From an uncultured Alphaproteobacteria bacterium (lineage in GTDB: Bacteria; Pseudomonadota; Alphaproteobacteria; HIMB59; GCA-002718135), in assembly GCA_902635455.1 (NCBI GenBank), contig CACPNW010000006.1:1-64000 (forward strand): a stretch of DNA of 64,000 nucleotides, given 5' to 3'. The position numbers and the translations under genes were made by a program. The notes below the pieces were generated by a model. The model saw nothing but the letters and a program-made list of their open reading frames with translations, was not told where the DNA came from and searched no databases. Every line of letters starts with the position of its first letter. The first letter of the stretch is position 1. Below are positions 38,625 to 47,500 of this stretch, piece by piece.

Positions 38625-39965
38625 ATGGCTAACCTTTACCATAAGGATATATATAACTTTGATGAACCAGTAAAAAGCTACTGGGAGACAACAATTGATA
38701 GTAATTATTATAAATATGAAAAATTAAATAAAAATATTCAAACTAATATACTGGTTATTGGTGGTGGTTATACGGGAATTTCCTGCGCCTTATCTCTTGC
38801 TAAAGATTATAGTGAAGATGTTGTTTTAGTTGAAGCAGGACATGTTGGATGGGGATCATCTGCACGAAATGCTGGATTTTGCTGCATTCCACCTGCCAAG
38901 ATGTCAGTTGAAGGTATGTTTAAAAAATATGGAAAAGAAGAAACAAAAAAATTTTTTAAAAACACAATTGAAGGATCAAACTTTACAAAAAATTTAATTT
39001 CAGAATATAAAATTGATTGTGATGTAACAGGTGATTGTAATTATGAGGTAGCTCCACATCCTAGCTATTATGAATCAATAAAAAAAGAAGCTGATGTATA
39101 TAAAAACGAATTTGGTATAGAAACCAAAATATATTCAAAGGAAGAATTTGAAGAAATAGGACATGGGGGTGAGGAACAATATGGAGCTTTTTCATATAAG
39201 CCAGGTTTTGCAATTAATCCTTTAAAATTCTTATTAGGTCTAGCGAATCAAGCAAAAAAAACTGGTGTAAAAATTTTTCAAAAAAGCAAAGTAAGTAAAA
39301 TCGAAAAAATTGGAGACAAATATAATATCATTATAAATAACAATATAAATATTAGTGCTAATAAAATTGTTATGGCAACTAATGGCTTTTATAAAGATGA
39401 CTTGTTTCCACAACTAAACAATAGGATTTTACCAGTTATATCCAATATTATTATTACAAGACCGCTCAATGAGGAAGAGATTAAGTCACATAATTATGTA
39501 ACTAATAACCCTGTTTTAAATAATAGAAATTTATTGTTTTATTATCGATTACTTAAAGATAATCGTTTTTTGTTTGGTGCAAGAGGAGATCTAATTGGAA
39601 GTGAAAAATCATCTGAAATAAAATCAAAAAAAATGGAAAAACAAATGAAAAAAGTTTTTCCTAATTGGAAAAATGTAGAAATTGACTATCATTGGAGAGG
39701 TCTTGTAGCGGTAACAACAAAATTTACTCCATCGATAGGAAAGTTAGAGGAGGATGAAATTTACTATAGTTTTGGCTATCAAGCTAATGGAGTAAATACT
39801 GCTCCTTGGTCAGGAAATAAGCTTGCAAAACTAATTGTATCAAACAGTAAAAATTTAAATATCTCAAAATTTTTTCAAGGATTACCTAAGACAATTCCAT
39901 TTCCTAAATTAAGACTATTTTATTTAAAGCTATATTTAATCTATTATTCTTTAATGGATAAATAG
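38625..39965 (+). CDS. FAD-dependent oxidoreductase, DAO family, under the shared operator
   Basis: A 446-residue flavoprotein with G-G-G-Y-T-G near residue 46, the H-V-G-W-G-S-S-A-R-N-A-G-F-C segment and a C-terminal F-G-Y-Q-A-N-G-V-N-T-A-P-W-S-G. It is related to PuuB, but the Cys-rich F-C-C after A-G and the promoter shared with a Rieske oxygenase set it apart from the copy at 34578. Candidate substrates are gamma-glutamylputrescine, or N-methylated glycines (dimethylglycine, sarcosine) released downstream of glycine-betaine demethylation. Sequence alone does not decide between these. Confidence 0.8.
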   Translation: MANLYHKDIYNFDEPVKSYWETTIDSNYYKYEKLNKNIQTNILVIGGGYTGISCALSLAKDYSEDVVLVEAGHVGWGSSARNAGFCCIPPAKMSVEGMFKKYGKEETKKFFKNTIEGSNFTKNLISEYKIDCDVTGDCNYEVAPHPSYYESIKKEADVYKNEFGIETKIYSKEEFEEIGHGGEEQYGAFSYKPGFAINPLKFLLGLANQAKKTGVKIFQKSKVSKIEKIGDKYNIIINNNINISANKIVMATNGFYKDDLFPQLNNRILPVISNIIITRPLNEEEIKSHNYVTNNPVLNNRNLLFYYRLLKDNRFLFGARGDLIGSEKSSEIKSKKMEKQMKKVFPNWKNVEIDYHWRGLVAVTTKFTPSIGKLEEDEIYYSFGYQANGVNTAPWSGNKLAKLIVSNSKNLNISKFFQGLPKTIPFPKLRLFYLKLYLIYYSLMDK

Positions 39966-39997
39966 ATTTATGAGAATACCTGAAAGATTTGAGGATC

Positions 39998-40141
39998 ATG
40001 AAGCAAAAGTATAAATATTTTTTTATTTTGTATATTTTTATGCTCTTCTTATTAAGCTGCAATAATAATCAAAATATAAAAGGTAAGAAGGGTGACTTTT
40101 CTTTTAGAAAATGTACAAATTGTGAAATATTAGATGATTAA
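39998..40141 (+). CDS. Small lipoprotein with C-x-x-C tail (47 residues)
   Basis: A short gene in the gap before aguA, with GAGG at 39991-39994 ahead of the ATG and a TAA that directly abuts the aguA ATG. The peptide has a basic start, a hydrophobic core of about 14 residues and the lipobox L-L-S-C (Cys21), so the mature lipoprotein would be only 27 residues. That mature part is Asn/Lys-rich, with R-K-C-T-N-C-E near the end giving a possible metal- or disulfide-forming C-x-x-C. I recognise no family. Tight coupling to aguA suggests a role linked to agmatine use or simple translational coupling. Confidence 0.6.
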   Translation: MKQKYKYFFILYIFMLFLLSCNNNQNIKGKKGDFSFRKCTNCEILDD

Positions 40142-41197
40142 ATGAAAAATCCTAAAGAACTAAACTATTATATGCCTGCAGAATGGCATCCTCATGAATG
40201 TTGTTGGATGCAATGGCCATATGAAAACCCTAAACATAGTGGGTATGGAGATGTTCCTTCTTGGTCTCATTTTGATTTTGATAAAGGAAGATTAGCTTGG
40301 GCTAGTGTTGCAAATGCTATCTCAGAATTTGAAAAAGTCAAAATGATAGTTCATCCTGATGAATTAAGAAAAGCAAAAAATTTATTAAATAATAAAATAC
40401 AAATTATTGAACTAAAAATTGATGATTGTTGGGCCAGAGACAGTGGGGCAATTTTTTTATTAAATGACAAAAATAAACTTGGTGGAATTGATTGGGAATT
40501 TAATGGGTGGGGCAAATTCAAACCTTATGATTCTGATAATAAAATTGCTAAATTTATGATAGAAAATTCTTCTGCAACATATTTTAAAAATAATATGATT
40601 CTTGAAGGAGGCTCTATTCATATAGATGGGAAAGGAACGCTATTAACTACAGAACAATGTTTACTAAATAAAAATAGAAATCCTAATTTGTCAAAGGAAG
40701 AGATTGAAAAAAATTTAAAAGAATTTTTAAATGTAAATAAAATTATCTGGCTAAAAAATGGTACTGATGAAGGAACAGATGGGCATGTTGATAATATTGC
40801 ATGTTTTGTTAAACCAGGCAATGTAATAGCTCTTAGTTGTAAAGATAAAAATGATACTTTTTATGATAGAATTAATGAAAATTTAGAAATTCTAAAAACA
40901 TCAATTGATAGTAGAGGAAAAAGACTAGAAGTTACCGAAATAGAGATGTCTTATAAAAGATTAATCCCTAACGATGATGAGCCAAGTTCATATATTAATT
41001 TTTATATCGCAAACGATGGAATCGTTATGCCTAGTTTTGACGATGAAAAAGCAGATATTAATGCAAAAACTATTGTACAAAATGCCTTTCCTGATAAAAA
41101 AATTATTTGTATAAATGGGATTGATATATCTATGGGTGGAGGTAATGTCCATTGCATAACGCAACAACAACCAAAAAGTATTAATGAACATAATTAG
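40142..41197 (+). CDS. aguA: Agmatine deiminase (cytoplasmic)
   Basis: A 351-residue agmatine iminohydrolase converting agmatine to N-carbamoylputrescine and ammonia. Conserved segments are P-A-E-W-H-P-H-E-C-C-W-M-Q-W-P, D-D-C-W-A-R-D-S-G, T-D-G-H-V-D-N (catalytic His) and the nucleophile in G-G-G-N-V-H-C-I-T-Q-Q-Q-P. No signal peptide is present, in contrast to the copy at 19543. It is followed by a DUF6356 gene (14-nt overlap) and then aguB, giving a two-step agmatine to putrescine route. Confidence 0.94.
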   Translation: MKNPKELNYYMPAEWHPHECCWMQWPYENPKHSGYGDVPSWSHFDFDKGRLAWASVANAISEFEKVKMIVHPDELRKAKNLLNNKIQIIELKIDDCWARDSGAIFLLNDKNKLGGIDWEFNGWGKFKPYDSDNKIAKFMIENSSATYFKNNMILEGGSIHIDGKGTLLTTEQCLLNKNRNPNLSKEEIEKNLKEFLNVNKIIWLKNGTDEGTDGHVDNIACFVKPGNVIALSCKDKNDTFYDRINENLEILKTSIDSRGKRLEVTEIEMSYKRLIPNDDEPSSYINFYIANDGIVMPSFDDEKADINAKTIVQNAFPDKKIICINGIDISMGGGNVHCITQQQPKSINEHN

Positions 41198-41408
41198 TAA
41201 ATCAATCAAGCACTGTACTGATTCTAATGAAAATTATTTCAAACACATGATTGTTGCTATAAAGATAGCTCTTAATCTTTTAATGGCTTCTATTATGGCT
41301 TTCATACATGCTATTATTCCAGCATTTTTTGAAAAGGGTGCAAGCAAAAAAATAATTACTTTACATAATTATCTTAAAAAAAAGAATAGGATAAATCATG
41401 AAAATTAA
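41184..41408 (+). CDS. DUF6356-like small membrane protein
   Basis: A 74-residue protein with one or two hydrophobic helices (about residues 22-50). It matches my recollection of DUF6356: E-N-Y-F-K-H-M near residues 16-22, A-x-x-I-A-L-N-L-L-M-A-S, F-I-H-A-I-I-P-A-F-F-E-K-G-A-S and a C-terminal I-x-x-L-H segment. The function is unknown. It overlaps aguA by 14 nt and aguB by 11 nt, so it is locked between the two enzymes in a single translational chain. Confidence 0.72.
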   Translation: MNIISKSIKHCTDSNENYFKHMIVAIKIALNLLMASIMAFIHAIIPAFFEKGASKKIITLHNYLKKKNRINHEN

Positions 41409-42267
41409 AGTTGCTGCTACTCAAATGTCATGTACTTGGGAAATTGAAGAAAATATTTCAAAGGCATCAAACTTAATAAAAAAAGCAGCAGGTATGGGAG
41501 CCAATATAATCTTACTTCAAGAATTATTTCAAACTCCTTATTTTTGTATTCAGTATGATGAAGAAATTTTCAAATTAGCACAAACTTTTGAAAAAAATGA
41601 AACTCTAGAGCATATGGCAAAACTAGCAAAAGAGTTAAAAGTTGTTCTTCCAATAAGTTTTTTTGAAAAAGATAATAATGCCTATTTTAATTCTATTGCT
41701 GTAATTAATTCAGATGGAAATATTCTTGGTGTTTATAGAAAATCCCATATTCCTGATGGAGCTGGGTATTTAGAAAAATATTATTTTAATCCAGGCAACA
41801 CAGGTTTTAAAGTTTGGGAAACTGCCTATGGAAAAATTGGAATAGGAATTTGCTGGGACCAGTGGTTTCCAGAAGCTGCTCGTATTATGGCTTTAAAAGG
41901 TGCTGATATGTTATTTTATCCAACTGCAATAGGAGATGAATTAATGAGCGAATATGATAGTTCAGGTTCATGGCAAAGAGTGATGCAAGGCCACGCTGCA
42001 GCCAACATAATGCCAGTGATCGCATCAAATAGAATTGGATCTGAATCTGTGAAAGGTCAGACAAACGGTTTTTATGGTAAATCATTTATTGCAGATAGGT
42101 CTGGCAAAATCATAAGTGAGGCTTCAAAAGATAAAGAGGAAATAATATTAGCTGATGTTGATACGGAAGAGGATCATCTTTTTAGAAGAAATTGGGGACT
42201 TTTTAGAGACAGAAGAACAGACTTATATAAAGAAATTTTAACACTTGAAGGCAAGCTTAAAGATTAA
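41398..42267 (+). CDS. aguB: N-carbamoylputrescine amidase
   Basis: A 289-residue nitrilase-superfamily amidase hydrolysing N-carbamoylputrescine to putrescine, CO2 and ammonia. The catalytic triad is readable: Glu in L-L-Q-E-L-F near residue 42, Lys in Y-R-K-S-H-I-P near residue 121 and Cys in G-I-G-I-C-W-D-Q-W-F-P-E-A-A-R near residue 158. The W-D-Q-W-F-P-E motif is characteristic of AguB. It completes the agmatine route with aguA and ends convergently with the second PuuA-like gene (11-nt overlap). Confidence 0.94.
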   Translation: MKIKVAATQMSCTWEIEENISKASNLIKKAAGMGANIILLQELFQTPYFCIQYDEEIFKLAQTFEKNETLEHMAKLAKELKVVLPISFFEKDNNAYFNSIAVINSDGNILGVYRKSHIPDGAGYLEKYYFNPGNTGFKVWETAYGKIGIGICWDQWFPEAARIMALKGADMLFYPTAIGDELMSEYDSSGSWQRVMQGHAAANIMPVIASNRIGSESVKGQTNGFYGKSFIADRSGKIISEASKDKEEIILADVDTEEDHLFRRNWGLFRDRRTDLYKEILTLEGKLKD

Positions 42268-43642
42268 GATACCATTTGTATTCAATATCAGAAATTTCAG
42301 CTTTAAAAGCTTCAATTTCTTTTCTTTTTAAATCAGAAAACATTTTTACATATTCTTCAGTATAATAATCACTACAAAATTTCGAATTTTCAAATAATTC
42401 AATAGCTTTTTCTATATTCTTTGGCATTTTTGGGTCGGGGTCTGTACATGCGTTGTCAATTCTAAATTCTGAAGGAGATATTTTATTAACGAGACCATAA
42501 TGTATTCCTGATAAAATTGCAGAAAGAACGAGATAAGCATTTGATTCTGCACCAGCAACTCTATGCTCTATTCTTTTAGAGCTTTCATCACTTCTTGGAA
42601 TTCTAAAAGCAACTGATCTATTATTAGGACCCCAGGAATTATTTACAGGAACAAACTGATCAGGTTCAAAACGCCTATATGAATTAAAATTTGAAGCAAA
42701 AATTAAAAAATTATCATAAATTGATTTTTGTAAACCACCAATCGCATATTGCAACTCTTTGCTACCCTCTTCTTTAGAACTGGAAAAAATATTTTTATTT
42801 GTATTATCAAATAAGCTAATATGTACGTGCATACCACTACCAGTTTGATCAATAAATGGCTTAGAAATAAAACTAGCTTCATAATTATGTTTTATTGCAG
42901 TTTCTTTAATAACCCTTCTTAATAAAGAGGAGTCATCTGCTGCTTTTAAAATGTCATTGGTATGATTTAAATTAATTTCAAATTGTCCTGGTGCAAATTC
43001 AGAAGAAGCTGTAGATGCAGGGATATTTTGTATTTTGCAATACTTATTTACGTCTTCTAAAAAATCATAGAATTCATCCAGTTCTCTCATACCATAAACT
43101 TGATTACCTTCACTTTGTTTTTTGGTCTCATTTGATATGGGAGGCATAGGTCTCTCAGAAATATTTTTCCTTTTCCTAAAAAGAAAAAATTCTAGTTCAA
43201 AAGCAACTTTAAAAGTTAAATGCAAATCATCAAATCTTTCTAGAACTTTTGCCAATACATTTCTAGGATCTATAATAGAACTATACCTAGATTCATCTTG
43301 TATTGTTATTAATACTTGCCCCAATTTATCTTTGTGCCAAGGCATTTTTGTCAAAGTACCAGAAACAGGATAATAAGTGGCATCGGGGTCACCATCACTA
43401 AAACCTCTCCCTGCAGCATCAGGACAATAGCCTGTAGGGTCTAATAAAAAAGTTGAATAACAAAATTGTATTCCTGATTTAAATAATTTTTCTGCATCTT
43501 TAATTGGCAATCGCTTACCTCTTATAATGCCTGATACATCCGTTAATATTGCATCTATATATTTTACATCTGGATTTGAATTACAAAAAGAATTAAACTC
43601 ATCAATTGAGCCAAGTGAAACTTTGTTATATTTTAAACTCAT
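42257..43642 (-). CDS. Glutamine-synthetase-like gamma-glutamyl-polyamine ligase (PuuA-like), copy 2
   Basis: A 461-residue glutamine-synthetase-superfamily ligase. Landmarks are I-L-T-D-V-S-G-I-I-R-G-K-R-L-P near residue 35, V-A-F-E-L-E-F-F-L near residue 140, E-F-A-P-G-Q-F-E-I-N-L-N, G-S-G-M-H-V-H-I-S and N-S-Y-R-R-F. The I-R-G-K-R motif and acidic N-terminus are typical of PuuA-type gamma-glutamylputrescine synthetase. It differs enough from the copy at 35976 to be an old paralogue. Its position beside aguAB supports putrescine as the acceptor. Confidence 0.85.
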   Translation of the reverse strand: MSLKYNKVSLGSIDEFNSFCNSNPDVKYIDAILTDVSGIIRGKRLPIKDAEKLFKSGIQFCYSTFLLDPTGYCPDAAGRGFSDGDPDATYYPVSGTLTKMPWHKDKLGQVLITIQDESRYSSIIDPRNVLAKVLERFDDLHLTFKVAFELEFFLFRKRKNISERPMPPISNETKKQSEGNQVYGMRELDEFYDFLEDVNKYCKIQNIPASTASSEFAPGQFEINLNHTNDILKAADDSSLLRRVIKETAIKHNYEASFISKPFIDQTGSGMHVHISLFDNTNKNIFSSSKEEGSKELQYAIGGLQKSIYDNFLIFASNFNSYRRFEPDQFVPVNNSWGPNNRSVAFRIPRSDESSKRIEHRVAGAESNAYLVLSAILSGIHYGLVNKISPSEFRIDNACTDPDPKMPKNIEKAIELFENSKFCSDYYTEEYVKMFSDLKRKEIEAFKAEISDIEYKWYLNL

Positions 43643-43701
43643 ATAAATTTTATATGAAAAATTTAATTGAATGTCTATGTATTTAAATTTAAGTGTTATT
43701 T

Positions 43702-45177
43702 ATGGATTTACATTATATATCAGCTACAGAAGCTATTGATAAATTTAAAAATAAGTCTCTATCTCCTGTTGAACTAATAAAGGCTATTATTAAAAGGGCT
43801 GAAGAAATCAATCCCAAAATAAATGCTCATAACTTTACCTTTTATGAAGAAGCTATTGAAAAAGCTGTAATTGCAGAAAAAAAATACTTTTCTAATTCAA
43901 ACATCCTGCCATTAGAAGGAATACCAGTAGCTATTAAAGATGAAGAAGATATCAAAGGTCAGCCTAATACAAACGGTTCTTTAGTTTTAAAAAATCATAT
44001 TGCTTCAAAAACTATGGTAGATGTTGAAAGAATAATAGAATCTGGGGCAGTTATTCATTGCAGAACAACTACACCTGAGTTCTCTCTTACTTCTTTCACA
44101 CATTCAAAAATTTGGGGAGTAACAAAAAATCCTTGGGGCTTATATTATTCCCCTGGAGGTTCGTCTGGGGGTTCAGGCGCCTCATTGGCCGCAGGTTGCT
44201 CAACATTAGCAACTGGTTCTGATATTGGAGGATCTATTAGAATTCCTGCTTCAGCTTGTGGTTTAGTTGGATTTAAACCTCCTCACGGTCGAAATCCTCA
44301 AGAAGCTCCTTTTAATCATGATCAATACTGTGTGGTTGGACCTATGGCTAGAACTGTAAAAGATTGTGCGTTAATGCAAAATGTGATGTCAGGACCACAC
44401 CCAAAAGATATTACAAGTTTAAAGCCTAAATTAACAATTCCCAATAAATTTGAAAATATTAAAAATTGGAAAATAGCTTATTCTATGAATCTTGGTTTTT
44501 TTGAAATTGATAAAGAAGTAGAAAAAAATACATTAAAAATGATTAGTAAGCTTAAAGACTTAGGAGCAAAAGTAGAAGAGGTTAAAATAAATTGGAACAA
44601 AAAAGAGCTCGAAGATACTTGTTATAATTATTACGCTCATCTTTTTGCAAATCTTGTTTCAGAATTAATGCCTGATTATGAAGAAGAGCTTACTGATTAT
44701 GCCAAGGCTTCTGGAATTTCAGCTAAAATTATTAATCAGGCATTAGTAGAAAAAAAGAAAATTAATTTTCCTTCAATGGGTGTAGATCTTGGAATGACTT
44801 TATATGAATGCAATAAAGTAGCTGGAAAAATGTATGATCAATTTGGTCCTATAATTCATAACTATGATGCATTTGTATGCCCTACTCTATCAATACCTTC
44901 TGTAAAAGCTGATTTAAATTTATTTGAAGATAAAGTATTAATTAATGGAAAAGAAATAAACTCCCCAGATCTTGGATGGACACTCTGCTATCCTTTTAAC
45001 ATGCTTTGTCGTTTACCAGTGCTATCAATACCTTCTGGATTAGCTAGCAATGGTATACCGACAGGTATTCAAATAGTAGGAAAGCCATATGAAGATATTC
45101 CCGTTTTTCAAGCAGGGTATAACTTAGAGCAAATAGAGCCTTGGTATAAAACAGAAAAATTTAAACCCAATATATAA
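43702..45177 (+). CDS. Amidase-signature family hydrolase
   Basis: A 491-residue amidase with the Ser-cisSer-Lys triad: Lys in V-A-I-K-D-E near residue 77 and the serines in P-G-G-S-S-G-G-S-G-A-S-L-A-A-G near residue 155, followed by D-I-G-G-S-I-R-I-P. Such enzymes cleave diverse amides. Next to polyamine genes it could hydrolyse gamma-glutamyl or acetyl amides, but nothing in the sequence fixes the substrate. I use the ATG at 43702; a GTG at 43693 would add three residues. It is divergent from the PuuA-like gene. Confidence 0.87.
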   Translation: MDLHYISATEAIDKFKNKSLSPVELIKAIIKRAEEINPKINAHNFTFYEEAIEKAVIAEKKYFSNSNILPLEGIPVAIKDEEDIKGQPNTNGSLVLKNHIASKTMVDVERIIESGAVIHCRTTTPEFSLTSFTHSKIWGVTKNPWGLYYSPGGSSGGSGASLAAGCSTLATGSDIGGSIRIPASACGLVGFKPPHGRNPQEAPFNHDQYCVVGPMARTVKDCALMQNVMSGPHPKDITSLKPKLTIPNKFENIKNWKIAYSMNLGFFEIDKEVEKNTLKMISKLKDLGAKVEEVKINWNKKELEDTCYNYYAHLFANLVSELMPDYEEELTDYAKASGISAKIINQALVEKKKINFPSMGVDLGMTLYECNKVAGKMYDQFGPIIHNYDAFVCPTLSIPSVKADLNLFEDKVLINGKEINSPDLGWTLCYPFNMLCRLPVLSIPSGLASNGIPTGIQIVGKPYEDIPVFQAGYNLEQIEPWYKTEKFKPNI

Positions 45178-45260
45178 ATAAATTTTATTTTTATTGAAAT
45201 TTTCTGAAATTATTGTTCATATACTACTTAATTAATTAATTAATTTTTATTGGGGGTAAA

Positions 45261-46373
45261 ATGCCTAAATATGATTTAGCTAAAAAAATTGTTAACGGGG
45301 AATTATCTCGTAGACAAATGATTAAAGCACTAGGAGCGGCGGGAGTGATCACTTCACTTTCACCTCTTGTAGCAAAATCTGCATTCGCAAAGGAACAGGT
45401 TGGTCTGTTTACTTGGGGTGGGTATGATGATGATGGTCTTTACAGTGGTTATATAAATAAACACGGTGGAGCACCTGAATATACAACATTTGGAGATGCA
45501 GAAGAAGGCCTGCAAAAATTAAGAGCAGGTTATGTAACAGATGTTATACATCCTTGTTACTCAGATCCACCAAGATGGCAAAGAGCTGGTGTTATTCAGC
45601 CTATTGACACAAGTAGGCTTGCAAGCTGGGGAGATCTTTTCCCACAATTAACTGGAATGGGTTCTGTTAATTTTGATGGTGCACAATGGATGGCTCCTGT
45701 TGATTGGGGAGATACTTCTTTAATTTATAATCCAGACAAAGTTAATTGGATGAGTCCCGGAAATGAAAGTTTAGGTCTGTTATTTGATGATCGTATGGAA
45801 GGTAAAGTAGCTATATTAGATTCAGCTGCGGACTCTTGGTACTTAGTTGCTATTTATCATGGCATTGATGTAACTAGAATGGAGCATGTTACAAAAGCTC
45901 AAGTTGATAGTGTTTATGAAGCATTAAGAAAAATGAGAAAAAATGTTAAAATTTATACTACTGATACAGCAACTCTAGAACAAGCTTTATTGGATGAAGA
46001 AGTATGGTGTGCTCTTGCTTGGAATGAGTCATCTTGGAATACAGGTTTTCCTATGATGAGTCCGAAAGAAGGTACTTTAACTTGGTCTTGTGGGCTAGTT
46101 ATTCATAAAGACGCTCCAAATTTAGATTTAGCTTATGATCTAATTGAAGCATCTATAAGTGCTGAAACTTCAGAATATTTATTAAATGAATGGGGATATG
46201 GTCACTCTAACAAAAAGGGATATGAAACTATATCTGCAGAAGCTCTAGCTGAAAGAGGTTTAGCTCCTGATCCTATTGCGCATTTAGAAGGTGGTAATTT
46301 TAGCAACAATCCAACTGATGAAATTACTGATTATATTGAAATGCAATGGGCAGAATTTACTGCTGGCGGTTAA
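45261..46373 (+). CDS. Polyamine-type ABC transporter substrate-binding protein (PotD-like, Tat signal)
   Basis: A 370-residue periplasmic binding protein of the spermidine/putrescine cluster. The N-terminus carries S-R-R-Q-M-I-K followed by a hydrophobic stretch and A-F-A-K-E, which looks like a twin-arginine signal with cleavage near residue 43. The mature part shows the PotD-style F-T-W-G-G-Y and a V-D-W-G-D-T-S-L-I-Y-N segment. GGGGG sits 5 nt before the ATG. The importer genes lie convergently downstream. Substrate could be a polyamine or another cationic compound such as a betaine. Confidence 0.86.
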   Translation: MPKYDLAKKIVNGELSRRQMIKALGAAGVITSLSPLVAKSAFAKEQVGLFTWGGYDDDGLYSGYINKHGGAPEYTTFGDAEEGLQKLRAGYVTDVIHPCYSDPPRWQRAGVIQPIDTSRLASWGDLFPQLTGMGSVNFDGAQWMAPVDWGDTSLIYNPDKVNWMSPGNESLGLLFDDRMEGKVAILDSAADSWYLVAIYHGIDVTRMEHVTKAQVDSVYEALRKMRKNVKIYTTDTATLEQALLDEEVWCALAWNESSWNTGFPMMSPKEGTLTWSCGLVIHKDAPNLDLAYDLIEASISAETSEYLLNEWGYGHSNKKGYETISAEALAERGLAPDPIAHLEGGNFSNNPTDEITDYIEMQWAEFTAGG

Positions 46374-46393
46374 TAAATTTTTTTTTATAAATT

Positions 46394-46427
46394 TGACCCG
46401 TAATTTTATTACGGGTCATTTTTTTTT
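46394..46427. terminator. Intrinsic terminator between potD and potA
   Basis: A perfect 10-bp stem TGACCCGTAA/TTACGGGTCA (46394-46403 and 46409-46418) with a 5-nt loop and nine T residues after it. It ends potD. The potA stop codon on the other strand (46409-46411) is inside the stem, so the convergent pair shares this element; the minus-strand side also has a T-rich run from 46390 back. Confidence 0.88.
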
Positions 46428-47500
46428 ATAACACGTATATCTTTTAAATTAATATTTAAGTAACAATCAGAATTTATTGATAACCCTTGTAAACTTTCTG
46501 CGGTTGATAACATAAGTGCTTTATCTACTCCTTCTATACTTACATATACATATGTTAAATTCCCATAAAATGAAGTATTTGTAATTTTACCCTTAACTTG
46601 AATATCGGATTTTTTATTATCATTTGAGCTAATGTTTATTGACTTAGGTCTTATACCGGTAACAATAGTATCGTTTTGATTAATAATTGTATGTGCTTGT
46701 ATTGTATATTCACCTATTCCATTAATTAAAACTTTTACATTCTTGCCATCAATATTAGAAATTTCAGAGTTTAATAAATTTATGTCTCCTATGAAATCTC
46801 CTACAAATAAATTTACAGGAAAATCATATAATTCTCTAGGTGGTGAAACTTGTAAAATTTTTCCTTGATTCATTACTGCCACCCTATCAGACATGGTCAT
46901 TGCCTCTTCCTGATCGTGAGTAACAAAAACAAAAGTTATTCCTACACTTCTTTGTAAGTTTCTTAACTCTATTTGCATCTCTTCTCTTAATTTCTTATCT
47001 AATGCTCCTAATGGCTCATCCAGTAATAAAACTTTAGGCCTTTTGACAAGTGCTCTAGCTAAAGCAACTCTTTGTCGCTGACCACCTGAAAGTTGGTTAG
47101 AAAATCTATTTTCATAACCTTCTAATTTTACCATTTTAAGAGCTTCACTTACTCTTTGATTCACTTCTTCAGCAGAAATTTTTTCTTTCCTTAAACCAAA
47201 CTCTATATTTCTTTTTACATTTATATGAGGAAATATAGCATAGTTTTGAAATACCATATTAGTTGGCCTTAAATTTGCTGGAATATCAGTTACATCAGAG
47301 CCATCAATTGAAACTGAACCTTCTGATGGATATTCAAACCCTGCTAAAATTCTTAACAAAGTAGTTTTTCCACAACCTGAAGGCCCTAAAAGAGAGAAAA
47401 ATTCACCCTTTCCAATGTTTATATTAACATTATCTACTGCAACCACATCGTCAAAATTTTTTGACAGATTGTTTATTTTTATAAAATTCTTATCATCCAT
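46409..47500 (-). CDS. potA: ABC transporter ATP-binding protein (PotA-like)
   Basis: A 363-residue ATPase of the polyamine-type importer. Walker A is G-P-S-G-C-G-K-T-T near residue 39, the ABC signature L-S-G-G-Q-R-Q-R-V-A-L-A-R, Walker B V-L-L-L-D-E-P-L-G-A-L-D, and the switch His in F-V-T-H-D-Q-E-E-A. A C-terminal TOBE-type beta domain follows from about residue 285. Its ATG overlaps the upstream permease stop by 1 nt. It is the last gene of the minus-strand run tetR-acyl-CoA dehydrogenase-potB-potC-potA. Confidence 0.93.
   Translation of the reverse strand: MDDKNFIKINNLSKNFDDVVAVDNVNINIGKGEFFSLLGPSGCGKTTLLRILAGFEYPSEGSVSIDGSDVTDIPANLRPTNMVFQNYAIFPHINVKRNIEFGLRKEKISAEEVNQRVSEALKMVKLEGYENRFSNQLSGGQRQRVALARALVKRPKVLLLDEPLGALDKKLREEMQIELRNLQRSVGITFVFVTHDQEEAMTMSDRVAVMNQGKILQVSPPRELYDFPVNLFVGDFIGDINLLNSEISNIDGKNVKVLINGIGEYTIQAHTIINQNDTIVTGIRPKSINISSNDNKKSDIQVKGKITNTSFYGNLTYVYVSIEGVDKALMLSTAESLQGLSINSDCYLNINLKDIRVIKKNDP

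Noticed and set aside
43667-43682. TTGAATG half-site upstream of the amidase gene, a possible fourth operator
   Set aside because: The second arm reads TATGTAT instead of CATTCAA and no -10 lies 17 bp downstream, so it is probably chance in AT-rich DNA.
45228-45246. TTAATTAA-type repeat before potD
   Set aside because: A short low-complexity AT tract; no second copy or regulator link was seen, so I do not call it an operator.
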